The translations under genes were made by a program, and so were the position numbers. Of a DNA stretch of 46,128 nucleotides, positions 15,329 to 23,658 are shown piece by piece. Where the stretch lies: contig JAJDDV010000137.1 in the NCBI GenBank assembly GCA_029260135.1, positions 1-46,128 of the forward strand. The letters are read 5' to 3'. The notes under the pieces are model-generated. The model was not told where the DNA came from. It made no database searches and saw only the letters and a program-made list of their open reading frames with translations. Every line of letters starts with the position of its first letter. Position 1 is the first letter of the stretch. The stretch comes from Phycisphaerae bacterium. Lineage in GTDB: Bacteria; Planctomycetota; Phycisphaerae; UBA1845.

Positions 15329-18300
15329 TTGTCAATCTTGAGGTATATCGTGGGTTCGGTGGTCCGAACGGCGTTGGTCGCGGCGCTTTTCCTTTCGGCT
15401 CCGGTATTCGCGCAGGACGATGCCACGACGCTGCAAGAGGGGATTCAGCTCTTCAACGATGGTGCGTACGTCGCCGCGCAGGAGAAGCTGGTTGAGGTCG
15501 ATCGGTCCGCGCTCAGTGCCGAGGACCAAACGCTTCGTGATGACTACCTCAATCGTGTTCAAATCGCGTTGACGATGGTGGAGAAGGCGCTTCGTGATCT
15601 CGAAGACGCAGAGACGGCCATCGGCGAAGGTGAGACCGATCAAGCCCGGTCGTTGCTGCAGGGTGTGCTGGACAATGAGTACGCGGACGACGCGCTGCGT
15701 CGATCGGCGTCCGCGCTGCTTCGCGATTTGGATGGCGGTGCGGTCTCACCCGAGGCGGCTGAGCCCGCGGCCCGTCTCGCGACACCGGTCAACGGTCAGC
15801 GTGCGCGCGCGCTCACGCAGCAGGCTGACGAAGCTGTGGCGGCCGGGAAGTACGACGAGGCCCGGTCGCTCTATGAAGCCGCGCTGGCAGCCGTTCCGGG
15901 CTATCCGGAGGCGATCGACGGTTTGAATCGCCTGGGTGAGCATGAGGCGAATCTAACGGGGGCGCGTGGGGATTCGCTGATCGATACGATCCGGCGGCAG
16001 AATCAGATCAACTGGCAGCGGACGGAAACGCAGTATCGAGATGTCGAGAGGGTGATTCGCGAGCACGTGAACGCCGAGCGGTTCGAGGAGGCGATTCAGC
16101 TTCTGATCCGAGCGAGGCAGATCGTTGTGGCGGGAAAGCAGTTCGCGGACCCCGTGACGAAGTATGAGAGCCTATACAACGAACTGACGACGTTGGAAGA
16201 CGCCGTGCGATCGGGCGAGCAAAGCTATAACGAGCGCAGCGTGGCTCAGATTACGCGGGAGGTCGAATCCCAGCGTCGCAAACGACTGCTCGAGATCGAG
16301 AAGAAGCGAGCGCGACAGGTCGAAGCGCTGATGGTGCAGGCGGTTCAGCACCGCAAAGACGGGGACCTCGATGCCGCCATCAACGTGTTGCGCCAGGTGA
16401 TCGTGATCGATCCGAAGTATCGTCCGGCGCGTTGGATGATGGACGATCTCGATGATCTTCGCGATTATCGACGAGGTCGCGATCAGCGGAATGAGCTTTA
16501 CAAAGAGACGCGCAAGGCGCTGCTCCAGGTCGAGGACGCGAAGATTCCCTGGTCGAATGAGGCCCCGCGCTATCCGCACGATTGGGCGGAGCGGATCGCC
16601 AGACCGGCACGGCAGGCGGGCGGTGCGTCGGCGCGGCGAAACCGGTTGTATGGCGCACTGGATACGCGAATCCCGGTCGACTTCCGAGAGGATCCCTTCG
16701 AGCAGGTGATCGAGCGGCTGGCTGAAAACCACCGTATGAACATCATCGTCAACTGGGCGGATCTCAAGAGAGTCGGTGTGGAGCGCACGGTACCGATCGA
16801 TCTCAGCTTGCCGAAGGAAATCTCGTTGAAGCGGGTGTTGACGGAGGTCCTCGGCCAGGCGGGCGGTGGCGTTGCAGAGATCGGATATGACGTTTCGGAC
16901 GAGGCGATCGAGATTGCCAGTCGAGAGACGCTTGACCAGCGCACCGTCACGGCGATCTATGACATTAACGATCTGCTGTTCGAAGTGCCCATGTTCACCA
17001 ACGCCCCGGAGACGGATCTGGCAAAGGCCACGCGTCAGGCGGCGCGCCGGCGACAGCACGAACCCGATCGGCCTTGGGGGCTGGACGGCGACGACGACGA
17101 GCCGGAAGAAGACCCGCGGCGCGTCGAGCGTGTGCGCAAAATCATCGACCTGATCGAAGAGACCGTGGCACCGGACAGCTGGTTCGACCGGGGTGGTTCG
17201 ATTGGCCGAATCGACGAGTTTAACGGTCAGCTCGTGATCACGCAGAACTCCTTTGCCCAGGGTCAGATCTCGAACTTGCTGGGGCAGCTTCGGCGCGAGC
17301 GGGCGGTTCAAGTGGCGGTAGAAGCGAGGTTCCTGACGGTAACCAGTAACTTCCTGGAGGAACTGGGAGTCGATATCGACGTGGTTCTAAACGCCGGGAA
17401 TGCCGGTTTCGACTTTGTGGACAGCGGGCAGGGTGGTGCACTCAGAGATCCTGTGCTTGGAAACACCCTTTTGTTGCCTCGGACATTCTCGCGGCTCGGT
17501 TTCACACCGAACGTCCCGGCCCAGGGTACGGCTTTGGCGACCACTCCGGGGGGCGGAGTGAATCAGCCCTTCGGGCAGACGCAGTTCGTACCGCAGCGGA
17601 GAGGCGGAAGCGGAAGCCAGCTGACGCCGGTACCCCTTCTCAATCAGGTGTCCTCATTCGCCGATGCGTCGACATTGGTCAGTGACATTCCCGGGAGTTT
17701 CGCCGGGTCCGCGGTTGGATCGGCCTTCAGCCTTTTCGGGAGTGTGCTTGACAATATTCAGGTCGATTTTCTGATTCGTGCGACCCAGGCGGATGCGCGT
17801 TCGACGGTGTTGACAGCGCCGCAGCTCGTGCTGATTAACGGCCAGAGGTCGTACGTCGCGGTGACGATGCAGCAGAACTACGTGGCCCAGCTCACCCCTG
17901 TCGTGGGAACAGGCGCGGTTGGAACGGCGCCGAACACGGGTACGGTTTCATCGGGTGCTGTTCTCGATGTACACGCGTCGGTGACGGCTGACAAGCGTTA
18001 TGTAACGATGACACTTCGGCCGGGTCTGACTCGTCTGATTCGTATGGACCAGTTTGAATTCAGTGGCGGTGCAGCAGGTGGAGGGTTCGGTGGCGGGGCG
18101 GCGACGCCGGCGTTTATTCAGTTACCGACGGTGTCGAGCCAGATCATCCAGACGACCGTATCCGTTCCGGATGGTGGCACGCTCTTACTGGGCGGGCAAA
18201 AGCTGGCGACGGAGACGGAGGTGGAATCCGGTGTGCCGATTCTGTCGAAAATCCCGATTCTGAAGCGACTGTACTCGGCAAGAACCATGGTGAAGGACGA

Positions 18301-18385
18301 ACAAACGCTTCTGATTCTGGTCCGGCCGAAGATTCTCATTCAGGCAGAGCAGGAAGAGCTCGCCTTTCCCGGTTTCAGTCCGTGA
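15329..18385 (+). CDS. TPR-containing secretin (PilQ/GspD-type outer-membrane channel)
   Basis: A 1018-residue outer-membrane secretin. A signal peptide (about 10-28, ending PVFAQ) is followed by a long N-terminal region to about 430. This holds TPR-like repeats (for example QADEAVAAGKYDEARSLYEA and KDGDLDAAINVLRQVIVIDP) and a charged helical stretch. An STN/N0-like domain lies at about 450-545 (VDFREDPFEQVIERLAENHR). The secretin core occupies about 655-1005: VEARFLTVTSNFLEELGVDI, the gate region DARSTVLTAPQLVLINGQRS, and the C-terminal VPDGGTLLLGGQK...GVPILSKIPILKRLYS. Secretins form the exit pore of type II secretion and type IV pili. The TPR extension and size exceed those of typical PilQ. 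It follows 242 bp of non-coding DNA but is co-directional with pilM. Confidence 0.9.
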   Translation: MSILRYIVGSVVRTALVAALFLSAPVFAQDDATTLQEGIQLFNDGAYVAAQEKLVEVDRSALSAEDQTLRDDYLNRVQIALTMVEKALRDLEDAETAIGEGETDQARSLLQGVLDNEYADDALRRSASALLRDLDGGAVSPEAAEPAARLATPVNGQRARALTQQADEAVAAGKYDEARSLYEAALAAVPGYPEAIDGLNRLGEHEANLTGARGDSLIDTIRRQNQINWQRTETQYRDVERVIREHVNAERFEEAIQLLIRARQIVVAGKQFADPVTKYESLYNELTTLEDAVRSGEQSYNERSVAQITREVESQRRKRLLEIEKKRARQVEALMVQAVQHRKDGDLDAAINVLRQVIVIDPKYRPARWMMDDLDDLRDYRRGRDQRNELYKETRKALLQVEDAKIPWSNEAPRYPHDWAERIARPARQAGGASARRNRLYGALDTRIPVDFREDPFEQVIERLAENHRMNIIVNWADLKRVGVERTVPIDLSLPKEISLKRVLTEVLGQAGGGVAEIGYDVSDEAIEIASRETLDQRTVTAIYDINDLLFEVPMFTNAPETDLAKATRQAARRRQHEPDRPWGLDGDDDEPEEDPRRVERVRKIIDLIEETVAPDSWFDRGGSIGRIDEFNGQLVITQNSFAQGQISNLLGQLRRERAVQVAVEARFLTVTSNFLEELGVDIDVVLNAGNAGFDFVDSGQGGALRDPVLGNTLLLPRTFSRLGFTPNVPAQGTALATTPGGGVNQPFGQTQFVPQRRGGSGSQLTPVPLLNQVSSFADASTLVSDIPGSFAGSAVGSAFSLFGSVLDNIQVDFLIRATQADARSTVLTAPQLVLINGQRSYVAVTMQQNYVAQLTPVVGTGAVGTAPNTGTVSSGAVLDVHASVTADKRYVTMTLRPGLTRLIRMDQFEFSGGAAGGGFGGGAATPAFIQLPTVSSQIIQTTVSVPDGGTLLLGGQKLATETEVESGVPILSKIPILKRLYSARTMVKDEQTLLILVRPKILIQAEQEELAFPGFSP

Positions 18386-18505
18386 CCGACGTCGTACGGT
18401 GACGTTGCCGCAGACCGTCGGGCTGTCGGAGTTCCTACCATCGCAACGACCTCGTCACGCCCCGACCGCGAAGAATCGAGACTTGGGTCTCCGTCGAAAG
18501 CCGGT

Positions 18506-19453
18506 TTGCGCGGCGTGACTGCCGGCGCGTTCATCCTGTGTTCTCTTCTTCCGATCGCCGCATTCGGACAGCGTCCGTCGTCGCGTGGGCCCGCTGGGCC
18601 GGAGAAGTACGCGGGTCTTCGCGATTTCGCGCCCGGCGTCGTCATCGATTGGACGAAGAAGCGAATCGAAATCGAGACGGTGGTGGTCCTTCGTGAGGGG
18701 CCTTTGGAACTTGCTGTGTGTTCACCTCGAACGCGCGAGCATGAGAGCGTTCTTGCGGTAAAGTCTCGTCCCTTGCACGTCTTTCAGGCGATGGGTTTGA
18801 TCGGACTGGAACCCGGTTCACCCGCACGATACGACCAAGCGTCCAAACGGTGGGAACCTCCACGGGGCGATGCGCTGCGACTCTCGGTTCGATGCGGAGG
18901 CGATGAGAAGCAGGAGGTTCTTCCGGTTGAGGCCTGGATGCTCGACGTAGAGTCGATGAAGCCGGTCGAGACGCTCAACTGGGTGTTCGCCGGGTCGCGA
19001 ACGTACGAGAGCGGCCGGTTCGGCGCTGATGTGGATGGAACGGTGGTCTGTGTCGTTGATTTCGATACCGCACTGATCACCGTAGGCGAATTACACAGCG
19101 CGGATGATGATCAATTGTGGTTGGCCGCCAACACCGATGCCATTCCGCCGATCGGCACCGCATGTACGCTGTTCATCGATCGCCGACCGCCCGAGGCCGT
19201 GAAGATCGATGTCTCGGAAAGTGGCGTTCTCCGTCGCGAGGGCAAGCCCGTTGCCCCTCGTGAGCTCGCTGAATGGACGAAGGCCGGGAAACGCGTCATT
19301 CTCAGGGTTTTGCCCGAGGTGTCGGCCGGTGCGTTCAACACCGCCATGCGGGGCATGAAGCGGCAGGGCGCTGATCCGTCGCTGATTTCCGTAGAGCACA
19401 TCTTGCCGGAAGCCCAGGACGAGAAAGCGACGTCGCCTTCGAAGGGCGGTTGA
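18506..19453 (+). CDS. Exported YdjY-domain protein
   Basis: A 315-residue protein with an N-terminal hydrophobic signal (about 5-21, ending AAFG). Residues 45-130 contain GVVIDWTKKRIEIETVVVLR, ...GPLELAVCSPRTREHESVLA and RPLHVFQAMGLIGLEPGSPA. This pattern matches the YdjY domain, common in planctomycetes and of unknown function; the R-E-H-E-S segment is its most recognisable part. The C-terminal half has a second beta-rich region (about 190-300). The start is either TTG at 18506 or GTG at 18515, and neither has a strong ribosome site. It lies 120 bp after the secretin and may be the last member of that cluster. Confidence 0.75.
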   Translation: MRGVTAGAFILCSLLPIAAFGQRPSSRGPAGPEKYAGLRDFAPGVVIDWTKKRIEIETVVVLREGPLELAVCSPRTREHESVLAVKSRPLHVFQAMGLIGLEPGSPARYDQASKRWEPPRGDALRLSVRCGGDEKQEVLPVEAWMLDVESMKPVETLNWVFAGSRTYESGRFGADVDGTVVCVVDFDTALITVGELHSADDDQLWLAANTDAIPPIGTACTLFIDRRPPEAVKIDVSESGVLRREGKPVAPRELAEWTKAGKRVILRVLPEVSAGAFNTAMRGMKRQGADPSLISVEHILPEAQDEKATSPSKGG

Positions 19454-19487
19454 GCGATCGGGCTGGGTCGTCCATAATCCCCCTATC

Positions 19488-20534
19488 ATGGATTCCACGG
19501 AGGCACGATCCTCGACGGTCCAATCAGGCCAGGTCGGTTTGCCCCATGACTCCGAGGCCATCCTCGCCCGCGGGCGGGCGGTTCTGGAGGCAGAGGCGGC
19601 GGCGGTCGGGGCGGCGCAGTCCTGCCTGAGTGGCGATGCCTTCGTCGGCGCCGTCCGGGCCATCCTTCACGGCCGAGGGCGCGTCTGTGTCACCGGCGTC
19701 GGCAAGGCGGGGCTGATCGGCAACAAGATTCAGGCGACGTTCGCCAGTACCGGAACGCTGTCGTACAGCCTGCACCCGGTTGAAGCGCTGCACGGCGATT
19801 TCGGCATGGTCCACCCCGATGACGTGCTCGTCGCGTTGAGCAAGAGTGGCAGTTCGGAACTCGTTGAGTTGCTTCCCCGTCTCAAAACCGTCGGGTGCGT
19901 TGTGATTCTGTTGACCGCGCGGCCGGACTCTGCGGCCGCGAAGCACGCGGATTTTGTGCTCGACATCGGGCAGACGCCGGAGGCCTGTCCGCTGGGCTTG
20001 GCTCCGAGTTCATCCACGGCGGCCATGCTGGCGGTTGGAGATGCGCTGGCGCTGACTGTCATGGAACTCAAAGCCGTCAAGCCCGAGCAGTACGCCAGCT
20101 ATCATCCCGGAGGCGCGCTGGGGCGCTACCTGACCCTGACGCGCGATGTGATGCGCACCGCATCGGACTGCCCCAAGGTGCAGCAGGACGCGACGCTGAG
20201 TGCTTGTCATCAGATCATATTGTCGGCGCCGCGGCGGGCCGGGGCTGCGTGCGTCGTGGATCCGGACGATCGACTCGTCGGGATCATCACGCACGGCGAC
20301 TTCTTTCGCCTGTTCGATTCGGCCAAACCGATCGGTGGCACGTTGGTGTCCGACGTCATGACGAAGTCGCCCAAGCGCGTCGGGCTCGATGCGAAAGTGA
20401 CGGCGGCCCTGAGGCTGATGCAGCAATATGCGATCGACGAGCTTCCCGTCGTCGATGGCGATGGACGCTTGGCCGGGCTCATTGATATCCAGGATCTGGT
20501 CACACGGGGGTTCACCGTTTGTGACGAACCGTAG
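19488..20534 (+). CDS. kdsD: Arabinose-5-phosphate isomerase (KdsD/KpsF family)
   Basis: The enzyme interconverts D-ribulose 5-phosphate and D-arabinose 5-phosphate, the first step toward Kdo for lipopolysaccharide or capsule. A SIS sugar-isomerase domain occupies about 45-200 (VCVTGVGKAGLIGNKIQATF, LHGDFGMVHPDDVLVALSKS, then GSSEL and PLGLAPSSSTAAMLAVGDAL). Two CBS domains follow (about 220-275 and 285-345). The conserved YHPGGALGR linker sits at 205-213. The 348-residue length is slightly above the usual 320-330 because of an N-terminal extension. The next gene, a family 2 glycosyltransferase, starts 3 bases after the stop, so the two are probably co-transcribed. No other Kdo gene lies nearby. 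Confidence 0.93.
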   Translation: MDSTEARSSTVQSGQVGLPHDSEAILARGRAVLEAEAAAVGAAQSCLSGDAFVGAVRAILHGRGRVCVTGVGKAGLIGNKIQATFASTGTLSYSLHPVEALHGDFGMVHPDDVLVALSKSGSSELVELLPRLKTVGCVVILLTARPDSAAAKHADFVLDIGQTPEACPLGLAPSSSTAAMLAVGDALALTVMELKAVKPEQYASYHPGGALGRYLTLTRDVMRTASDCPKVQQDATLSACHQIILSAPRRAGAACVVDPDDRLVGIITHGDFFRLFDSAKPIGGTLVSDVMTKSPKRVGLDAKVTAALRLMQQYAIDELPVVDGDGRLAGLIDIQDLVTRGFTVCDEP

Positions 20535-20537
20535 GCT

Positions 20538-21269
20538 GTGAACGATCGCCCCATGCGTTTGTCCATCATCATTCCCGTGTTCAATGAGGCCAGTACGCTC
20601 GAGGAGATTCTCTCTCGCGTGTTGGCGGTCGATGTCGGCATGGCCCGACAGATCGTCATCGTCGACGACGGATCGAGTGACGGAACGCGCTCGCTCTACC
20701 CCGAGCTTCAGCGGCGCTGGCCCGACGAGGACATTCAAATCAGACTCCAGGAGGCCAATCGCGGCAAGGGGGCGGCTCTTCGCGAAGGATTCAAGCTCGC
20801 AACCGGTGACATTTTTCTCATTCAGGACGCCGATCTCGAGTACAACCCGGAAGACTACAGCCGACTTCTGGAGCCGATTCTGTCCGACAAAGCCGATGTG
20901 GTTTACGGATCGCGCTATCGCGGAGGGGCTGCCCACCGCGTGGACCGTTACTGGCACACACTGGGCAACAAGTTTGTCACACTGCTATCGAATATGTTCA
21001 GTGACCTGAACCTGACCGACATGGAAACCTGCTACAAGGTCTTTCGCGCCGACGTTATCGAAGGGCTGATGTTCAAGTGTCAGCGGTTCGACTTTGAACC
21101 GGAGTTCACCGCCAAGATCGCCAAGCGAAACAGACACGGAAAACATTGGCGCGTGTACGAGGTGGGGATCAGTTACGCCGGACGCAGCCGCGACCAGGGA
21201 AAGAAGATCAGTTGGCTTGACGGGTTTCCCGCGCTTTGGGCGATCATCAAGTATCGGTTCTTCAACTAG
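20538..21269 (+). CDS. Family 2 glycosyltransferase (DPM1-like)
   Basis: A 243-residue soluble GT-A fold enzyme. MRLSIIIPVFNEASTLEEIL opens the fold, followed by IVIVDDGSSDGTR, NRGKGAALREGFKLATGD and the metal-binding DADLEYNPEDY. SRYRGG and the DMETCYKVFRADVI segment are typical of dolichyl/undecaprenyl-phosphate hexose synthases. It would transfer a hexose from a nucleotide sugar to a polyprenyl phosphate. It lacks the C-terminal membrane helices found in some relatives. The GTG start at 20538 lies 3 bases after kdsD; an ATG at 20553 directly before RLSIIIP is an equally reasonable start. Confidence 0.9.
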   Translation: MNDRPMRLSIIIPVFNEASTLEEILSRVLAVDVGMARQIVIVDDGSSDGTRSLYPELQRRWPDEDIQIRLQEANRGKGAALREGFKLATGDIFLIQDADLEYNPEDYSRLLEPILSDKADVVYGSRYRGGAAHRVDRYWHTLGNKFVTLLSNMFSDLNLTDMETCYKVFRADVIEGLMFKCQRFDFEPEFTAKIAKRNRHGKHWRVYEVGISYAGRSRDQGKKISWLDGFPALWAIIKYRFFN

Positions 21270-21386
21270 CGATTCGACGTGGCCAAGAGCTGAATCGGGG
21301 GACGCGTACGATCGTGATGGGCGGTTGCCCATCCGGTCTCGACGAAGCACGCGCTGGTGGCGTGGCATTCCCTCGGTATCGCAATC

Positions 21387-22340
21387 ATGAGCGCGAATGA
21401 GGATCAAACCGGCGAGCCTACACCGGCGGAAGCGCTTTGCCCCGGATGTTTGACACCGAACGGAAGTGACGCACCGTTTTGCAGCAAGTGCGGCATGCCG
21501 ATCGGCGCGCAGACCACCTTCGACCCACTCAAGTCCATCTACGCCACCGGGTGGCTGTACCGGCGCGCGATTTCAGGATCACCCTCGACGTTCCTGTTGT
21601 GGGGTATGTGGCTCATCTTTGCGCCCTCGGCCATCCTCCTCGCACTTGGATTGGCCGCGGCACTCAGGCAGTCATGGCAGAGCTTTCAGTTTCTCCTCTG
21701 GACGTTCACGCTGTTTGTCTTCGTGCTGTATGTGCTCGTGCTGATTCGCATGACGAAGGCGTACTTGCGCGCGCGTGAGCACAAGCCCGGGCACTGCCGC
21801 AAGTGCGGCTACAACCTGGTCCATCTTACGGTGCTACGTTGTCCGGAGTGCGGCCTGCGGTTCTCGCCGGATGAGACACCGAGTGGTGAAGCATGTTCAT
21901 CGTACGAACAGATACCGTCGCAGGTACCCGACAACACCTGGCACGTGCCTGATTGCCCCGTGATTCCGGAAGCGATGTTTCCGATTCATTGCAGCGTATG
22001 TGGAGACCCGCTACGCGGGACGGAAGACGTGGGGCATTGCCAGGGCTGCGGTCACGCATTTGATCGTCGCGAGCGATTGTTCGAAGAGCATGGCCCGGAG
22101 GTGTTTTGTGGAGCGACACACGCCGCGCCGCGGGGCGGTCTCGGTTCGGCGGGCCGGGGGCGAGCGGCTGTAACCACCGGCGTTTTGGTAGCGGTGGTGG
22201 CATGTGCCATGCACTGGCGTCTCAGGGAAGACATCCCAAAAACCGTCTGGGCGGTCGTGTTCTTTCTCGGTGTTATGACCTACGCGGAATGGAAGCGGGT
22301 GAACCGCGGTGTTGGAGACAACGACGACGGCGACGGGTGA
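21387..22340 (+). CDS. Membrane protein with several zinc ribbons, unknown function
   Basis: A 317-residue protein. A zinc ribbon near the N-terminus uses C18, C21, C32 and C35 (CPGC...CSKC). Two membrane helices follow (about 67-92 and 100-121). A second ribbon, CRKCGYNL...CPECG (about 137-157), is the pattern widespread in planctomycete proteins. A third ribbon, CSVCGD...CQGCG, lies near 206-226. Two more hydrophobic segments are near the C-terminus (TTGVLVAVVACAMHW and TVWAVVFFLGVMTYA). The ATG at 21387 is chosen because the longer frame from 21357 adds only ten unremarkable residues. The ribbons suggest protein or nucleic-acid contacts in the cytoplasm. No family is recognised. Confidence 0.7.
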   Translation: MSANEDQTGEPTPAEALCPGCLTPNGSDAPFCSKCGMPIGAQTTFDPLKSIYATGWLYRRAISGSPSTFLLWGMWLIFAPSAILLALGLAAALRQSWQSFQFLLWTFTLFVFVLYVLVLIRMTKAYLRAREHKPGHCRKCGYNLVHLTVLRCPECGLRFSPDETPSGEACSSYEQIPSQVPDNTWHVPDCPVIPEAMFPIHCSVCGDPLRGTEDVGHCQGCGHAFDRRERLFEEHGPEVFCGATHAAPRGGLGSAGRGRAAVTTGVLVAVVACAMHWRLREDIPKTVWAVVFFLGVMTYAEWKRVNRGVGDNDDGDG

Positions 22341-22381
22341 TCGAACATTCTCACCGGAGCAGGTTGGCGTGTGACGTCGGT

Positions 22382-22400
22382 GCGATTCCATGAGAATCGC
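22382..22400. other. Inverted repeat upstream of the PEP-CTERM gene
   Basis: GCGATTC (22382-22388), a 5-base spacer, then GAATCGC (22394-22400). There is no T-run, so an operator or a weak terminator of the upstream gene are both possible. Confidence 0.35.
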
Positions 22401-22443
22401 CTGAGTTACCGGACGTAACGCGTCGACTTGGCGGCGTTTTCGC

Positions 22444-22472
22444 TTGTTGACGTTGAGTTCACTCGGTACAAT
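22444..22472 (+). promoter_or_regulatory. Candidate sigma-70 promoter for the PEP-CTERM gene
   Basis: TTGTTG (22444-22449), a 17-base spacer, then TACAAT (22467-22472), 24 bases before the ATG at 22497. The ribosome site GGAAGGGGGG is at 22481-22490. Confidence 0.45.
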
Positions 22473-22496
22473 GTCTGACTGGAAGGGGGGCGAAGC

Positions 22497-23468
22497 ATGA
22501 ACACGGGGAATTCGACCCATCGCCAAACGCGTTTTGTGAACCACGTAGCGTCCGTCCGTCATCGGTCTTGTCGTCCAGACCGATCGTCTCCGGCGGCGCA
22601 AGACTTCTGTTTGAAGCGGACGTCGATGTCGGCTGTACGCGTCGGCCTTGGCCGGACGGCAACTTGTCTGGTTGCTTTGGCCTGCAGTCTTGCGATAAGT
22701 CCGCGCGCGGAGGTCCGCGCGGGTGAGGTCCTTTTCACGGTCGAGTTGACGGGCAGCGCGTCTCACCTGGCCAGAGTCAGCACGCAGACCGGTTCCATCG
22801 TTCAGACGTTCGCACCACAGCCGGGGATCGTTATCGACGGAATGGCCTACGATGCTTCGAGCGACATCCTCTATGGTGTCGACGGCGGCGATGCACTCTA
22901 CTCGCTTGACCGGACGTCGGGGGCGTTCACGCAGATCGGTGCAGCAAGCCCGGTCAACATTGCGGGTCTTGCCGTTCATCCAACGACGTTTGACCTGTTC
23001 GGAATCAGTGTCATCGGTGGGGCACTCTGGTCGATCGACAAGGGCACAGGCGTTGCGTCGTTCATCGGGCCGACGATCGGGGACCTGGGGTTCGGGCACG
23101 GGCTGACCTTCGCGCCGGACGGGACCCTCTTTGCGACCGATACGGCTGCCGTGGGAACCACCGCGCTCTACACCGTCGATCCACAAAGCGGTCACGCAAG
23201 TTTCGTCGCCGACATCGACCGCGATCTCGTCGTGGGGATTTCCTTCGACACCGCGGGTGTTCTCTATGGAAGTGACAACGCGACGAATACACTGATCACC
23301 ATCGACCCGCTAACGGGATTGTCTTCCACCGTCGGACCGTACGGTGGATTCAAACACAACGCGATCGCGTTCGTCCCCGAGCCGTCAACGCTTGTGCTTC
23401 TGGGGCTGGGAGTGTGGGCGGTGCTGCGAGGTCGGTTCCACCGGCTGTCCCATCCTTCACGACGATAG
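22497..23468 (+). CDS. PEP-CTERM sorting-domain protein with beta-propeller-like repeats
   Basis: A 323-residue exported protein. The C-terminus has FVPEPSTLVLLGLGVWAVLR followed by an arginine-rich end, a canonical PEP-CTERM signal. Such proteins are cut and anchored or released by exosortase in bacteria making exopolysaccharide. The middle (about 75-290) has repeats of about 40 residues such as IDGMAYDASSDILYGVDGGD, LGFGHGLTFAPDGTLFATDT and VVGISFDTAGVLYGSDNAT, typical of a beta-propeller. The ATG at 22497 has a very strong ribosome site but puts 43 residues before the signal helix (about 52-70). An internal ATG at 22626 would give a normal signal peptide with a weaker site. Confidence 0.85.
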   Translation: MNTGNSTHRQTRFVNHVASVRHRSCRPDRSSPAAQDFCLKRTSMSAVRVGLGRTATCLVALACSLAISPRAEVRAGEVLFTVELTGSASHLARVSTQTGSIVQTFAPQPGIVIDGMAYDASSDILYGVDGGDALYSLDRTSGAFTQIGAASPVNIAGLAVHPTTFDLFGISVIGGALWSIDKGTGVASFIGPTIGDLGFGHGLTFAPDGTLFATDTAAVGTTALYTVDPQSGHASFVADIDRDLVVGISFDTAGVLYGSDNATNTLITIDPLTGLSSTVGPYGGFKHNAIAFVPEPSTLVLLGLGVWAVLRGRFHRLSHPSRR

Positions 23469-23574
23469 CATCTCTCACGTTCGCATTTGCGAGAAAGTCT
23501 CTTTCCCATCCGGGTTCAGCCATGGAATCTTCACGCCCGCAACACGCGATGGGCTGGCGTCCGCACCGCCGTCG

Positions 23575-23583
23575 TGGTATACT
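23575..23583 (+). promoter_or_regulatory. Candidate extended -10 promoter for the M14 carboxypeptidase
   Basis: TGG followed by TATACT (23578-23583) is an extended -10 element about 75 bases before the ATG at 23659. No good -35 box is seen, which is normal for this type. Confidence 0.35.
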
Positions 23584-23658
23584 GCGAGGATGAGGGGCGA
23601 AGTCTGTCAACGGGGTATCACACACCGGGATGATCATCGAACACTGGAGGATGGCTCA

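Noticed and set aside
16172..17311. 379-aa open frame on the minus strand
   Set aside because: Shadow of the secretin gene; the secretin frame has clear domains.
22011..23195. 394-aa open frame on the minus strand
   Set aside because: It is Arg-rich and crosses two genes with clear domains on the plus strand.
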